A stretch of DNA of 50,843 nt from Ruminococcus sp. (lineage in GTDB: Bacteria > Bacillota > Clostridia > Oscillospirales > Acutalibacteraceae). The stretch is from positions 1 to 50,843 of the forward strand of contig JALELS010000012.1 of the NCBI GenBank assembly GCA_022768065.1. The letters are read 5' to 3'. Below the pieces are notes generated by a model. The model made no database searches, was not told where the DNA came from, and saw nothing but the letters and a program-made list of their open reading frames with translations. Positions 14,997-23,658 of the stretch are shown here, in pieces; the first letter of the stretch is position 1; each line of letters opens with the position of its first letter. Made by a program: the position numbers and the translations under genes.

Positions 14997-16713
14997 TATA
15001 TTTTTTGAGCATATCGCGAACCATCTGCTCAACCGTTTCCTTAACCTCGGAAACCGGAACCTTCTTGCTGACGGATTTGTCTCTTGTAACGACCTCGCAG
15101 ACATTTTCGCCCATATTTCTGGGGCTTACTATCACACGCACCGGCACGCCGAGCAAGTCGGCGTCTGAGAACATAACGCCGGGACGCACGTTTCTGTCGT
15201 CATATATAACCTCAATGCCGTCATTCTGCAAATCGTTATATAACGAGTCCGCAAAGCTCTTGGCGTTCTCATCATCGGAACGCAGGCAGCAGAGATGAAC
15301 CTGCCACGGTGCTATTGACATAGGCCAAATAGGACCGTATTCATCATGGTGAGCTTCACATACCGACGCAGCAAGTCTGCCGACGCCTATACCGTAGCAG
15401 CCCATTATGGGGTACTGCGCGTTGCCGTCCTTATCGAGGTATGTCATATTCATACTCTTTGTATATTTTGTTCCGAGTTGGAATATGTTTCCTACCTCGA
15501 TGCCGCGTGAAATTTTTATGGTATGCTTGCCGCAATTCGGGCAAATGCCGCCGGCGGTTATTTTGGCTACATCAACATATTCGGCATCGGGAACGTCGCG
15601 CTCCATACAAAGCCCCGTATAGTGAAAGCCCTCTTTATTGGCTCCGCACGACAGATTGTTTGTGCCTTTAAGCGAGCGGTCGTAAACGACCCTGAAATCG
15701 CCGTTTAAGTTGTACGGTCCTATAAATCCCGCTTTAAGTCCGCACTCTTCGGTAATGACACCGGGGTGGATGTTTTCACAGAGATAATTTGTAAGCTTGG
15801 TTTCGTTTACGTCAAGGTCGCCTCTTATGAACACAACCACAAATTTATCGTCCGAATTCTGCTGATATACAACAGCCTTGCAGGACTTTTCAAGCGGCGA
15901 TTTGAGGAAATTGCAAATATCCTCTATTGTATGGATGTTCGGTGTTTCGACAAGCTCCAAATTCTCGCTTACATCGTCTTTTTTGTTTTCGATAATGTTC
16001 TCGGCAGCCTCCATATTTGCCCTGTAATCGCACTCGGAGCAGTAAGCGATTGTATCTTCGCCGACCGTAGTTAAAAGCATATATTCGTGAGAGACGCTGC
16101 CGCCCATCATACCCGAATCCGATTTTACGGCAACAACCTCCGGCAATCCGGCACGCGCAAAAATGCGGTTGTACGCTTCGTAAACCTCCATATAGTATTT
16201 TTCGAGGTCTTCCTGCGAAGTGTGGAAAGAATATGCGTCCTTCATTGTAAATTCACGAACGCGTATAAGACCTGCGCGCGGTCTTGCTTCGTCACGGAAT
16301 TTAGTCTGAATCTGGTATATCATAAACGGATATTTGGAGTAGGAATTTGCATACTCGCGAACAAGCTGCACCGCGGCCTCCTCGTGAGTCATACCGAGAA
16401 CAAGACGCGCATTGTTGCGGTCGGTAAAACGCATAAGCTCGCTTCCGACGCTTTCATATCTGCCCGACTCATCCCAGAGGCTCGCCGGAAGAACCACCGG
16501 GAATTTTACCTCCTGACCGCCTACCTTATCCATCTCATCGCGGAGTATATCCTCGATTTTACGGCATATACGGTTAAGCGGAGTAAACTGAGAATAAATA
16601 CCGTTTGCAACGCCCTTCATATATCCGCCGCGCAACATCAGCGCGTGGCTGTCAATAACGCAGTCGGACGGTTTTTCTTTGAATCTCTCGCCTACGAGCT
16701 TATCAAGTTTCAT
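14980..16713 (-). CDS. proS: Prolyl-tRNA synthetase
   Basis: A 577-residue class II synthetase that charges tRNA-Pro. Motif 2 is FRDEARPRAGLIRVREF at about 137-153, MTHEEA lies at about 108-113, and GCYGIGVGR near 440 is motif 3. The roughly 180-residue insertion between motifs 2 and 3 is the editing (INS) domain that clears mis-charged Ala-tRNA, typical of the bacterial-type enzyme. The gene is preceded by a T-box leader with a proline-type specifier candidate and a consensus promoter, so it should be induced when uncharged tRNA-Pro accumulates. Its last codons overlap the BirA-like operator of bioY. Confidence 0.96.
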   Translation of the reverse strand: MKLDKLVGERFKEKPSDCVIDSHALMLRGGYMKGVANGIYSQFTPLNRICRKIEDILRDEMDKVGGQEVKFPVVLPASLWDESGRYESVGSELMRFTDRNNARLVLGMTHEEAAVQLVREYANSYSKYPFMIYQIQTKFRDEARPRAGLIRVREFTMKDAYSFHTSQEDLEKYYMEVYEAYNRIFARAGLPEVVAVKSDSGMMGGSVSHEYMLLTTVGEDTIAYCSECDYRANMEAAENIIENKKDDVSENLELVETPNIHTIEDICNFLKSPLEKSCKAVVYQQNSDDKFVVVFIRGDLDVNETKLTNYLCENIHPGVITEECGLKAGFIGPYNLNGDFRVVYDRSLKGTNNLSCGANKEGFHYTGLCMERDVPDAEYVDVAKITAGGICPNCGKHTIKISRGIEVGNIFQLGTKYTKSMNMTYLDKDGNAQYPIMGCYGIGVGRLAASVCEAHHDEYGPIWPMSIAPWQVHLCCLRSDDENAKSFADSLYNDLQNDGIEVIYDDRNVRPGVMFSDADLLGVPVRVIVSPRNMGENVCEVVTRDKSVSKKVPVSEVKETVEQMVRDMLKKYIVTQD

Positions 16714-16743
16714 ACATAATCCTCCGATTTAACAAAAAATAAA

Positions 16744-16967
16744 TCCCGAACGAAGCTTTGGCTTCATTCAGGACAAACTAACAAAATAGCCTGCGGTACC
16801 ACCTGTATTCGGAAAATCCGCTCTCATTTGTCTGTAACGGGACGCCCGCCGCGTTCTGCGCGGAGCTTAAAGACGGGTTCGATAATACCGCCGCAGGGCT
16901 TTCACCGACCGCCCGCTCTCTGAAACGACAGATACTATCTACTGTTTCTCATCAACGCTTTTTAAAT
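16744..16967 (-). promoter_or_regulatory. T-box leader of proS
   Basis: The conserved T-box core AGGTGGTACCGC is at 16804-16793 on the minus strand. Downstream is the terminator: TCCTGAATGAAGC pairs with GCTTCGTTCGGGA at 16773-16744, followed by TTTATTTTTT. Upstream, Stem I has an AGTA/GAA-type arrangement and GAACCCGTC near 16880-16872 as the specifier region, containing proline codons CCC or CCG. Binding of uncharged tRNA-Pro would favour the antiterminator. Confidence 0.88.
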
Positions 16968-16976
16968 ATCTCGGAT

Positions 16977-17005
16977 ATTATACTTCCGCAATCGGAATTT
17001 GTCAA
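16977..17005 (-). promoter_or_regulatory. Consensus promoter of proS
   Basis: Minus strand TTGACA, 17-base spacer, TATAAT, an exact sigma-A consensus just after the stop codon of the upstream membrane gene. Confidence 0.9.
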
Positions 17006-17011
17006 ATCATA

Positions 17012-17725
17012 TCATTTTGTTTCCGCTTTATCCGCCGCATTTTCGGTGCTTTCGTTTTTCTTGCGTTTTTTATCTGCCACGTTTTTGATTATAACGGCTA
17101 TAACTATTACGGGAATGGCAAAAAGGCATACGGTCATTATGAGCTTCATCGGGATATAATCATATATCTTGTCGCCGAGAATCGTAAACAATATAACACG
17201 CGGAGCAAGCCCAAGGAACGAAAACAGAATATACTTTCCGAAATTATACTTACTGCTGCCGAGAAACAAACTTACGAAATCGAGCGGAAACACGGTTATA
17301 AAACGCATAAGAAAAACGGACGCGTCCTTTTTGTTTTCCTGCATTTCAAGTATCTTTTTGCCGTATTTCTGCTTTTGCATCATCTTATTTATATAATCGC
17401 CGCCGAGGAACAGTCCGAAAAGATATGACGCAGTAAATTCCACAAGTATTCCGGCGATATTCACAAGCACCGCCGTCATCGGAGAGAACGCCATACCGAC
17501 CGAAATATAGACGAGCGACGCGGGAATAACAAGCACAAGCCCCTTTACAAAATATACCGCAAGAACCGACAAAACAGCCGGCAAAAGCGACGGAGCCGCC
17601 GAAACAATTTCACGTACATCTATATTTACAAGCTTTTTATAGTTTATAAGCACAAAAACAAACACGGCGAGAGCCACTGCGATTTTTGAAATAAGCTTTA
17701 TAAGTTCTTTTTTATTTTCTTTCAT
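17012..17725 (-). CDS. VTT/DedA-like (TVP38/TMEM64 type) membrane protein
   Basis: A 237-residue membrane protein with about six hydrophobic segments. The pattern of two re-entrant glycine-rich loops fits the VTT family: LYFG-like SYLFGLFLGGDYINK near the middle and FLMRFITVFPLDFVSLFLGSSKYNFGKYILFSFLG, where the Arg-Phe...Pro loop is the family signature. Bacterial relatives are proposed lipid transporters or scramblases. The tail is basic and charged. The start is the least certain part: the ATG at 17725 has only a weak AAAGTG-type site, and an upstream in-frame start at 17830 would include promoter sequence, so I prefer 17725. Confidence 0.78.
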   Translation of the reverse strand: MKENKKELIKLISKIAVALAVFVFVLINYKKLVNIDVREIVSAAPSLLPAVLSVLAVYFVKGLVLVIPASLVYISVGMAFSPMTAVLVNIAGILVEFTASYLFGLFLGGDYINKMMQKQKYGKKILEMQENKKDASVFLMRFITVFPLDFVSLFLGSSKYNFGKYILFSFLGLAPRVILFTILGDKIYDYIPMKLIMTVCLFAIPVIVIAVIIKNVADKKRKKNESTENAADKAETK

Positions 17726-17802
17726 ATACCGCTTTTTCACTTTCGTTTTTATAGCGTCGTACCAAACAGCGGCACCGTTGTGCGCCCTATGGAGACAACA
17801 GT

Positions 17803-17830
17803 AGTATACCACAGAAAAGCAATTTAGCAA
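17803..17830 (-). promoter_or_regulatory. Possible promoter of the VTT-like gene
   Basis: Minus strand TTGCTA, 16-base spacer, TATACT. It lies about 75 bases before the chosen start codon. Confidence 0.45.
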
Positions 17831-17846
17831 ACAAAAAGAAAAAATA

Positions 17847-17905
17847 TGTATATAAATCGAGTTCTGTATATAAATTCAGTGCTGCCCCAAAAAATGGAGA
17901 CAACA
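17847..17905. repeat. Short direct repeats in a gene-free stretch
   Basis: The 500-base gap 17726-18225 has no gene I can support. It holds TGTATATAAAT twice (17847-17857 and 17865-17875), and ATGGAGACAACA twice, at 17789-17800 and 17894-17905, exactly 105 bases apart. These may be remnants of a small insertion or binding sites. Confidence 0.35.
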
Positions 17906-17984
17906 CTGTGAGGGGGGAAACGCCGTTTGCAGTAAAATTCGGAGCTTGCGGAAGTGCTAAATAAGGTTTTATAAAAAACAGATA

Positions 17985-18027
17985 AAAAAACAAACCGTCC
18001 GTTGGGAGATCGGACGGTTTGTTTTTT
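17985..18027. terminator. Strong bidirectional terminator-like hairpin
   Basis: AAACAAACCGTCCG pairs with CGGACGGTTTGTTT and the stem continues through the flanking A- and T-runs. On the minus strand it lies about 200 bases after pheA and is the best candidate for the end of the aro operon. Confidence 0.7.
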
Positions 18028-18063
18028 GCTTTTAAGAAGGGGGAGAAAGTAATGAAAAAGTCT

Positions 18064-18143
18064 AAAAAGATTTGACAATCTTTTTATCAAATCAACAGTT
18101 TATGTCGCTCTCTTGATTTGATGTCTTTAGTATAAACATCAAA
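18064..18143. other. Overlapping alternative hairpins downstream of pheA
   Basis: A 9-bp stem AAAAAGATT/AATCTTTTT (18064-18085), a 10-bp stem ATCAAATCAA/TTGATTTGAT (18086-18122) and an 8-bp stem TTTGATGT/ACATCAAA (18117-18143) are present; the last two share bases 18117-18122 and cannot form together. Mutually exclusive stems recall a regulatory RNA, but no gene follows directly on either strand. This may be a structured 3' UTR or a small RNA. Confidence 0.4.
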
Positions 18144-18225
18144 TGTTTCGGCAAAAAGTACTTTTGATTAACATTTTGTAAACAGATTATTTAGATTTCT
18201 TAATAACTTCCCCCACGGAATTTAA

Positions 18226-19374
18226 TCACAACACTTCGGAATAGCTGCCGAGATACGTAAAATCGTCGATACTGCCAGACAGCTCGGTAATAACGCGTGA
18301 AAAGCCGTCGGAGTGAACGGGCGACTCAATGTCAAAGTAAAACATAAATTCAAAATCCCTGTCCTTTAAAGGTCGGCTTTCAAGCTTTAAAAGGTTTATA
18401 TCATAAGCAAAAAATCTCGCAAGAATATTGTAAAGCGAGCCGGGTTCGTGCGGCAAGGTCATCATAAGGCTCGTTTTATCGGCGCCGGGATAAACCTCAA
18501 GGTCCTTACAGATACATATAAAACGTGTGTAATTGTTGCCCGTATCCTGTATATCCGAGGACAGCGAGCAAAGCCCGTACAGCCCTGCACAGTCCGCCGA
18601 AGATATTGCCGCAACATCGCGGCGGTCGCTCTCGGCAACCATTTTTGCAGCCATTGCCGTATTGGCACAAACGGTAACCTTGACTCCGCTTAAAGAATTT
18701 AAAAATCCCGAGCACTGATTTATTGCCTGTTCGTGAGAAAAAATCTCTTTTACATCGGTAAGCGCCGTTCCCTTTTTGGCAAGCAGCGAATGGTCAACTT
18801 TGAGGCGTATACTGCGTACTATATAGAATTTATTTTTGCTCATAAGGTCATAGACCTTATTTACGGAGCCTGCCGTGCTGTTTTCGATAGGCAGTACACC
18901 GTAGCGGCAAAGCCCGTTTTGAACGGCCGAAAAGACACCGTCGAAGCTGTCAAAAAACATTATATCGGGATAACGGAACAGCTTTTCGCAGGCGAGGCTC
19001 GAATATGCTCCCTCTACGCCCTGGCACGCAACAACGGCTTCGCTCGGAAAAACATCGGCGGTATTTGCGGACGCCGACAGTATTTTTTCGGACAGAGCGG
19101 ACGTATTGTCAAGGAATCTGTGCTGATACGAACGCGAGAGATTTAACACGGTGGAATAAAGAAGCCTTGTATATGTTTTCATATCGTCGCCCGACATTTT
19201 TGCCACGCGGTTTAAAAGTTCGCGCTCACGGGCACGGTCAAGCACCGGCATACCGGTTTTTTTCTTATACTCGGCCACCGACAGCGAAACGCCCATACGC
19301 TTTATAAAAAGCTCCACAAATTCGCGGTCGATATCGTTTATCTCACTTCTTAATTCGTTAATATCCTTATCCAT
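18226..19374 (-). CDS. pheA: Bifunctional chorismate mutase/prephenate dehydratase
   Basis: A 382-residue P-protein making phenylpyruvate from chorismate. Residues 1-90 are an AroQ-type chorismate mutase (INELRSEINDIDREFVELFIKR, basic helix RARERELL). Residues about 110-285 are prephenate dehydratase (GVEGAYSSLA, LPIENSTAGSV, and the catalytic NYTRFI). The C-terminal 80 residues are an ACT domain with LLKLESRP, the phenylalanine-binding motif, so feedback inhibition by Phe is expected. The start was set at ATG 19374, 7 bases after AAAGGAT, rather than the GTG two codons earlier. Last gene of the aro operon. Confidence 0.95.
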   Translation of the reverse strand: MDKDINELRSEINDIDREFVELFIKRMGVSLSVAEYKKKTGMPVLDRARERELLNRVAKMSGDDMKTYTRLLYSTVLNLSRSYQHRFLDNTSALSEKILSASANTADVFPSEAVVACQGVEGAYSSLACEKLFRYPDIMFFDSFDGVFSAVQNGLCRYGVLPIENSTAGSVNKVYDLMSKNKFYIVRSIRLKVDHSLLAKKGTALTDVKEIFSHEQAINQCSGFLNSLSGVKVTVCANTAMAAKMVAESDRRDVAAISSADCAGLYGLCSLSSDIQDTGNNYTRFICICKDLEVYPGADKTSLMMTLPHEPGSLYNILARFFAYDINLLKLESRPLKDRDFEFMFYFDIESPVHSDGFSRVITELSGSIDDFTYLGSYSEVL

Positions 19375-19397
19375 TGCCACTATCCTTTCGGAATTTT

Positions 19398-20465
19398 TTA
19401 AAGAATTATATCAAGCATTGTCACAGCCGTTACCGCTTCGACTGCGGGTACGGCACGCGGCACTATGCACGGGTCGTGCCTGCCCTTTATCAAAAGCTCC
19501 TCTTCCTCCATCGTTACGAGGTTTACGCTCTGTTGAGGCTTGCCTATGGACGGAGTAGGCTTTATTGCCACGCGGAAAACTATTGGCATACCGCTTGTTA
19601 TACCGCCGAGAATTCCACCGTGATTATTTGTTTTGGTGCGTACTGTGCCGTCCGATACAGTAAATTCATCGTTATTTTCGCTTCCGCGCAGCAGTGCCGA
19701 TGAAAATCCCCTGCCGAACTCTATACCCTTTACGGCAGGTATTCCGAAAACAGCGGCGGCAAGACGGTTTTCGATACCGTCAAACATAGGTTCGCCGAAG
19801 CCTGCTTTTACTCCGGTTACGGCACACTCTATAATTCCGCCGACCGAGTCAGAGTCAAGCCTCGCCTTTTCTATTTCCGCTTTCATCTTTTCTCCGGCAT
19901 CATCGTTTATAACGGGAAATTCTTTTTCCGCGATATTTTCGTCTGTTATATTGACCGGGTCGAATTTTTCATCTTCTACGCCGCCTACGGACGCTATATG
20001 CGCCTTAATATCTATACCCTTTTGCTTTAAAATCTGCATACAAACGCTTCCGGCAAAGCAAAGCGGCGCAGTCAGCCTGCCCGAGAAGTGCCCACCGCCC
20101 GCAATGTCATTAAAGCTGTTATACTTTACAGCCGCGGCATAGTCGGAATGACCGGGGCGCGGAAGAGTACGTATATTGCCGTAGTCGCCGGAACGCGTAT
20201 TTGTATTCGCAATCATCATCGCAAGAGGCGCGCCGCACGTAGTATTATCAACAAGTCCCGACAATATTACGGGCTTATCCGCCTCGCGGCGCGTTGTCGA
20301 ATATTTATTGCGACCCGGCGCTCTTCTCTCCATAAATTTTTCTATTGACAAGGTATCAAGCTTTACTCCTGCCGGCAGTCCGTCAATAACACAGCCTATC
20401 GCTTCGGAGTGTGACTGACCGAAAACCGAGACATTTATCTTGTTTCCTTTAAGAATTGATGACAT
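19398..20465 (-). CDS. aroC: Chorismate synthase
   Basis: A 355-residue FMN-dependent lyase that converts EPSP to chorismate. Visible signatures are VFGQSHSEAIG near the N-terminus, RRAPGRNKYSTTRREAD, GRPGHSDYAA-like LPRPGHSDYA and the RPTPS-like IKPTPSIG near 325. ATG 20465 follows GGAGG; an upstream in-frame ATG lies in the aroA end. The start lies 17 bases inside aroA, so translation is coupled. Confidence 0.96.
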   Translation of the reverse strand: MSSILKGNKINVSVFGQSHSEAIGCVIDGLPAGVKLDTLSIEKFMERRAPGRNKYSTTRREADKPVILSGLVDNTTCGAPLAMMIANTNTRSGDYGNIRTLPRPGHSDYAAAVKYNSFNDIAGGGHFSGRLTAPLCFAGSVCMQILKQKGIDIKAHIASVGGVEDEKFDPVNITDENIAEKEFPVINDDAGEKMKAEIEKARLDSDSVGGIIECAVTGVKAGFGEPMFDGIENRLAAAVFGIPAVKGIEFGRGFSSALLRGSENNDEFTVSDGTVRTKTNNHGGILGGITSGMPIVFRVAIKPTPSIGKPQQSVNLVTMEEEELLIKGRHDPCIVPRAVPAVEAVTAVTMLDIIL

Positions 20466-21717
20466 TGTAACTACCTCCGAGCGAAGAAAAATCTTCAAAG
20501 AAATTCGGGTAAGATTTATTTACCGCTTCTGCTCCGTGCAAAATAATATCGCCGCTTGAAACAGCGGACAAAACGGAAAGCGCCATAACCATACGGTGGT
20601 CGTTATATCCGCTGACAACACCGCCGCCGACAAAGCCCGTTCCGTTTATCACAAGTCCGTCGTCTGTTTTTAATATATCGACTCCGAGAATTTTAAGGCT
20701 TTCGTAAACTGCCGTAAGTCTGTCGGATTCCTTTATTTTAAGTCTTTCGGCACCCGTTATCACGGTCTTGCCGTCATTTGCCGCGGCTGCTGCCACGGAA
20801 AGTATCGGAACAAGGTCGGGAATATTTCGCGCGTCGATATTTGTGCCGTGCAAATTGCCTTTTTCGACGGTTATACTGTCACGGTTTAAGGATATTTCGG
20901 CTCCCATTTCTTTAAGAATTGTAAGTATTTGTTTATCGCCCTGAACGTACGAGAGGTCAAGCCCGGTTACGGTGACCTTGCCCGAAACGGCACCTGCCGT
21001 CAGGAAAAATGCCGAATTTGACCAATCGCCTTGTGATACGGCAGTACCCGGGGACACATACTTTTGCCCTCCGGGTATAAAGAACCGATTATTATCTTCT
21101 TTTACGCTTATTCCGAATTTTTTTAACGTATTAAGCGTCATATCTATATACGGTCTCGATTCGACGGGCGGTATAACGTTAATAACGCTGTCACCGTTTA
21201 AAAGCGGCAGTGCAAACAAAAGCCCCGTAATAAACTGAGAGCTTATATTTCCCTTAATCGTAAATTCGCCCGATGTCATTTCGCCGCTTATTTTAACGGG
21301 GAATACATTTATCGGTGAAAAGACGACACCGTGAGCCTCCATTTGCTCACGCAGCGGAGACAACGGACGCTCGGGAAGTCTGCCGCCGCCGGTAAACTCG
21401 GCGTTTGTTCCGAGCGCCGCGGCAACGGGGAGTAAAAATCTGATGGTTGAGCCGCTCTCGTTACAATCAAGTACGGCGTTTTTTCTTTTTTCTTTGATGG
21501 GGTTAACCGAAATACCGCCGTCAACAAATTTAATATCCGCTCCGAGCGAATTAAGGCAATTCACCGTTGCCGTTATATCGGCGGAACGGGTGTTGCACCT
21601 TATAAAAGTCGGCTTGTCGCTGAGCGCCGAGGCTATTAAAAGCCTGTGGGCGTCCGATTTTGACGACAGAGCTTTGACTTCACCGCAAAAGCGGCACGGT
21701 TTTAGCCTTATATCCAT
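20449..21717 (-). CDS. aroA: EPSP synthase (3-phosphoshikimate 1-carboxyvinyltransferase)
   Basis: A 422-residue enzyme of the shikimate pathway that joins PEP to shikimate 3-phosphate. The substrate Lys-Ser region is LSSKSDAHR at 18-26, followed by NESGSTIRFLLPVAAALG and RLPERPLSPL, then the C-terminal IKESDRL and NDHRMVMAL. The first motif glycine found in glyphosate-sensitive class I enzymes (LPGSKS type) reads ALSSKS here. It overlaps aroB by one base (TAATG) and aroC by 17. Confidence 0.95.
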   Translation of the reverse strand: MDIRLKPCRFCGEVKALSSKSDAHRLLIASALSDKPTFIRCNTRSADITATVNCLNSLGADIKFVDGGISVNPIKEKRKNAVLDCNESGSTIRFLLPVAAALGTNAEFTGGGRLPERPLSPLREQMEAHGVVFSPINVFPVKISGEMTSGEFTIKGNISSQFITGLLFALPLLNGDSVINVIPPVESRPYIDMTLNTLKKFGISVKEDNNRFFIPGGQKYVSPGTAVSQGDWSNSAFFLTAGAVSGKVTVTGLDLSYVQGDKQILTILKEMGAEISLNRDSITVEKGNLHGTNIDARNIPDLVPILSVAAAAANDGKTVITGAERLKIKESDRLTAVYESLKILGVDILKTDDGLVINGTGFVGGGVVSGYNDHRMVMALSVLSAVSSGDIILHGAEAVNKSYPNFFEDFSSLGGSYNVINS

Positions 21718-22772
21718 TAACTGAGTCCCTCGCTGATTATTTTTTCAAGCTCCGAAGTCGGTACACTTTTTATAACACAGTTACCGAGAGTTTCGGGAAT
21801 TATCAATTTTATGCTGTCACCCGACCGTTTTTTGTCCGCCATTGCCGCGGACGAAAGCTCTTTTGCGGAAAAAACGGTGCTGACGGGCAAAGAATATTTT
21901 TTATTGAGCGACGCTATAATATCGGCGTAATTTTCGCCGCAGAAATAGCATTTGTATGCCGCTCTTGATATTATTACCATTCCGACGGCAACCGCACTTC
22001 CGTGTGAAATTTTATATCCGCTGCATTTTTCTATGGCGTGACCTACTGTGTGTCCGAAGTTCAGGAGCGCTCTGACGCCTTTTTCCTTTTCGTCGGCATT
22101 TACAATGTCGCGCTTTAACTCCACACAGCGTGTTATTACACATTCGAGATTGTCTTTTGCCTCGTTATCGCGCAGAAATTCAAAAAACGCTTTGTCGAAA
22201 ATCGCCCCGTACTTAATGACTTCAGCCATTCCGTCGGCAAAAATCCCGTCGGTAAGTGTTGAGAGAGTCTTAAAATCTGCTATAACAAGCTTCGGCTGAT
22301 AAAATGCACCCGCAAGATTCTTACCTGCCTTTAGGTCTATTGCGGTTTTTCCGCCCACGGACGAGTCAACGCACGCCAAAAGCGTGGTCGGTATCTGAAT
22401 AAAATCTATACCTCGCAGATAGCTTGCGGCGGCAAATCCCGCGACGTCGCCGACAACTCCGCCGCCGAGCGCCACCAAGGCGTCGGTTCTTGTAAGTCCG
22501 CTCTCGGCTAAAAATTCGAGTATTGAAGAAAATGTTGATATATTTTTTGATTTTTCCCCGTGCGGAAATACAAATTTAAAGGTTTCAAAGCCTGCGTCGG
22601 AGAGCGACTTAATAACTACATCCGAATAGAGCTTATCTACGGTATCGTCGGTTATCACAGCCACCCTTTCGGCGGAAGTGACTTCTTTTATCATATCGCC
22701 GCTTTTCGGCAAAATGCCCTTGTCAATTACAATATTATAACGCACGGCAGCGTCTACTTCAACTGTTTTCAT
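21717..22772 (-). CDS. aroB: 3-dehydroquinate synthase
   Basis: A 351-residue NAD- and metal-dependent enzyme that makes 3-dehydroquinate from DAHP. Segments include GGGVVGDVAGFAAASYLRG with the NAD-binding glycines, QIPTTLLACVDSSVGGKTAID, and the metal-binding HTVGHAIE and HGSAVAVGM. GGAGGC lies close to the ATG. It lies between tyrA and aroA with minimal spacing, consistent with one transcript. Confidence 0.96.
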   Translation of the reverse strand: MKTVEVDAAVRYNIVIDKGILPKSGDMIKEVTSAERVAVITDDTVDKLYSDVVIKSLSDAGFETFKFVFPHGEKSKNISTFSSILEFLAESGLTRTDALVALGGGVVGDVAGFAAASYLRGIDFIQIPTTLLACVDSSVGGKTAIDLKAGKNLAGAFYQPKLVIADFKTLSTLTDGIFADGMAEVIKYGAIFDKAFFEFLRDNEAKDNLECVITRCVELKRDIVNADEKEKGVRALLNFGHTVGHAIEKCSGYKISHGSAVAVGMVIISRAAYKCYFCGENYADIIASLNKKYSLPVSTVFSAKELSSAAMADKKRSGDSIKLIIPETLGNCVIKSVPTSELEKIISEGLS

Positions 22773-22794
22773 AATGCCTCCGAATCGGATATAC

Positions 22795-23640
22795 TCAGTT
22801 TTTATACATACCGTCTATCTTTTCTTTGCGCTCGCGGCCCTCTTTTAAAAGCGCCTTCAACGTGACGGCATCGTGCTCTTTGAGAGCCTTTGAATACTTT
22901 TGCAGGTTTGCTATAATGCCGTCTACCTCGTTTATGAGATTATCCTCATTTTCAAGGAAAAGCTCTGTCCACATAGTCTCATTGAGCTTTGCTACACGCG
23001 TTAAATCCTTGTAGCTGCCTGCCGAAAATCCCTTGTGCACTTCTGCCTCGGGGCTTTTAACATATGTGTTTGAAACGACGTGGGCAAGCTGAGAAGTATA
23101 GGCTATTATCTTGTCGTGCTCCTCGGGAGTCGATATCTGAATATTTGTAAATCCGAGTTTGAGATACAGCTTTTTCACTTCCTCCAAATCCTCGATTTTA
23201 ACGTCCTTTGAGGGAATAATTATCATGGAAGCGTCGGAGAACATACCGACGTCGGAATATTCAAATCCCGAGAAGTGAAGTCCCGCCATGGGGTGCGCTC
23301 CGATAAACGTAAATCCGTTTTCGGAAGCAACCTTCCAGAGCGGCTCGCAAACAACACGTTTGACGCCGCAGGAATCCATAACTATGGCGCCTTTTTTTAT
23401 CTTATCCGCATGAGTGCGTACAAATTCGAGCGTATCGTTCGGGTAAAGTCCCAAAATCACCATATCGCACGTCGGGAGAATATCATTTGTGAGCTCTTCG
23501 TCAACCGCACCCAAAAGCTTTGCTTTAAGCAAAACTCCGCGGTCGATGTCATAACCGTAAACGGTATTATCAGTATTGTATTTGATTGCCTTGGCTATTG
23601 AGCCGCCGATAAGTCCCAAACCTACTATTGCTATATTCAT
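22795..23640 (-). CDS. tyrA: Prephenate dehydrogenase
   Basis: A 281-residue NAD(P)-dependent enzyme leading to 4-hydroxyphenylpyruvate and tyrosine. The dinucleotide fold starts at residue 1 with VGLGLIGGS; GAHPMAGLHFSGF and SQLAHVVSN carry the conserved catalytic His residues. No C-terminal ACT domain is present, so feedback may be set mainly at the attenuator and at AroF/PheA. Typical length for clostridial TyrA. Confidence 0.94.
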   Translation of the reverse strand: MNIAIVGLGLIGGSIAKAIKYNTDNTVYGYDIDRGVLLKAKLLGAVDEELTNDILPTCDMVILGLYPNDTLEFVRTHADKIKKGAIVMDSCGVKRVVCEPLWKVASENGFTFIGAHPMAGLHFSGFEYSDVGMFSDASMIIIPSKDVKIEDLEEVKKLYLKLGFTNIQISTPEEHDKIIAYTSQLAHVVSNTYVKSPEAEVHKGFSAGSYKDLTRVAKLNETMWTELFLENEDNLINEVDGIIANLQKYSKALKEHDAVTLKALLKEGRERKEKIDGMYKN

Positions 23641-23658
23641 CTTTATCGCCTCACAAAA

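Noticed and set aside
17789-17905. Insertion sequence bounded by ATGGAGACAACA repeats
   Set aside because: The 105 bases between the repeats have no terminal inverted repeats or coding content, and the repeat is only 12 bases.
18052-18075. Mini-frame MKKSKKI behind GGGGGAG
   Set aside because: Seven codons with nothing downstream on the plus strand; not enough to call a leader peptide.
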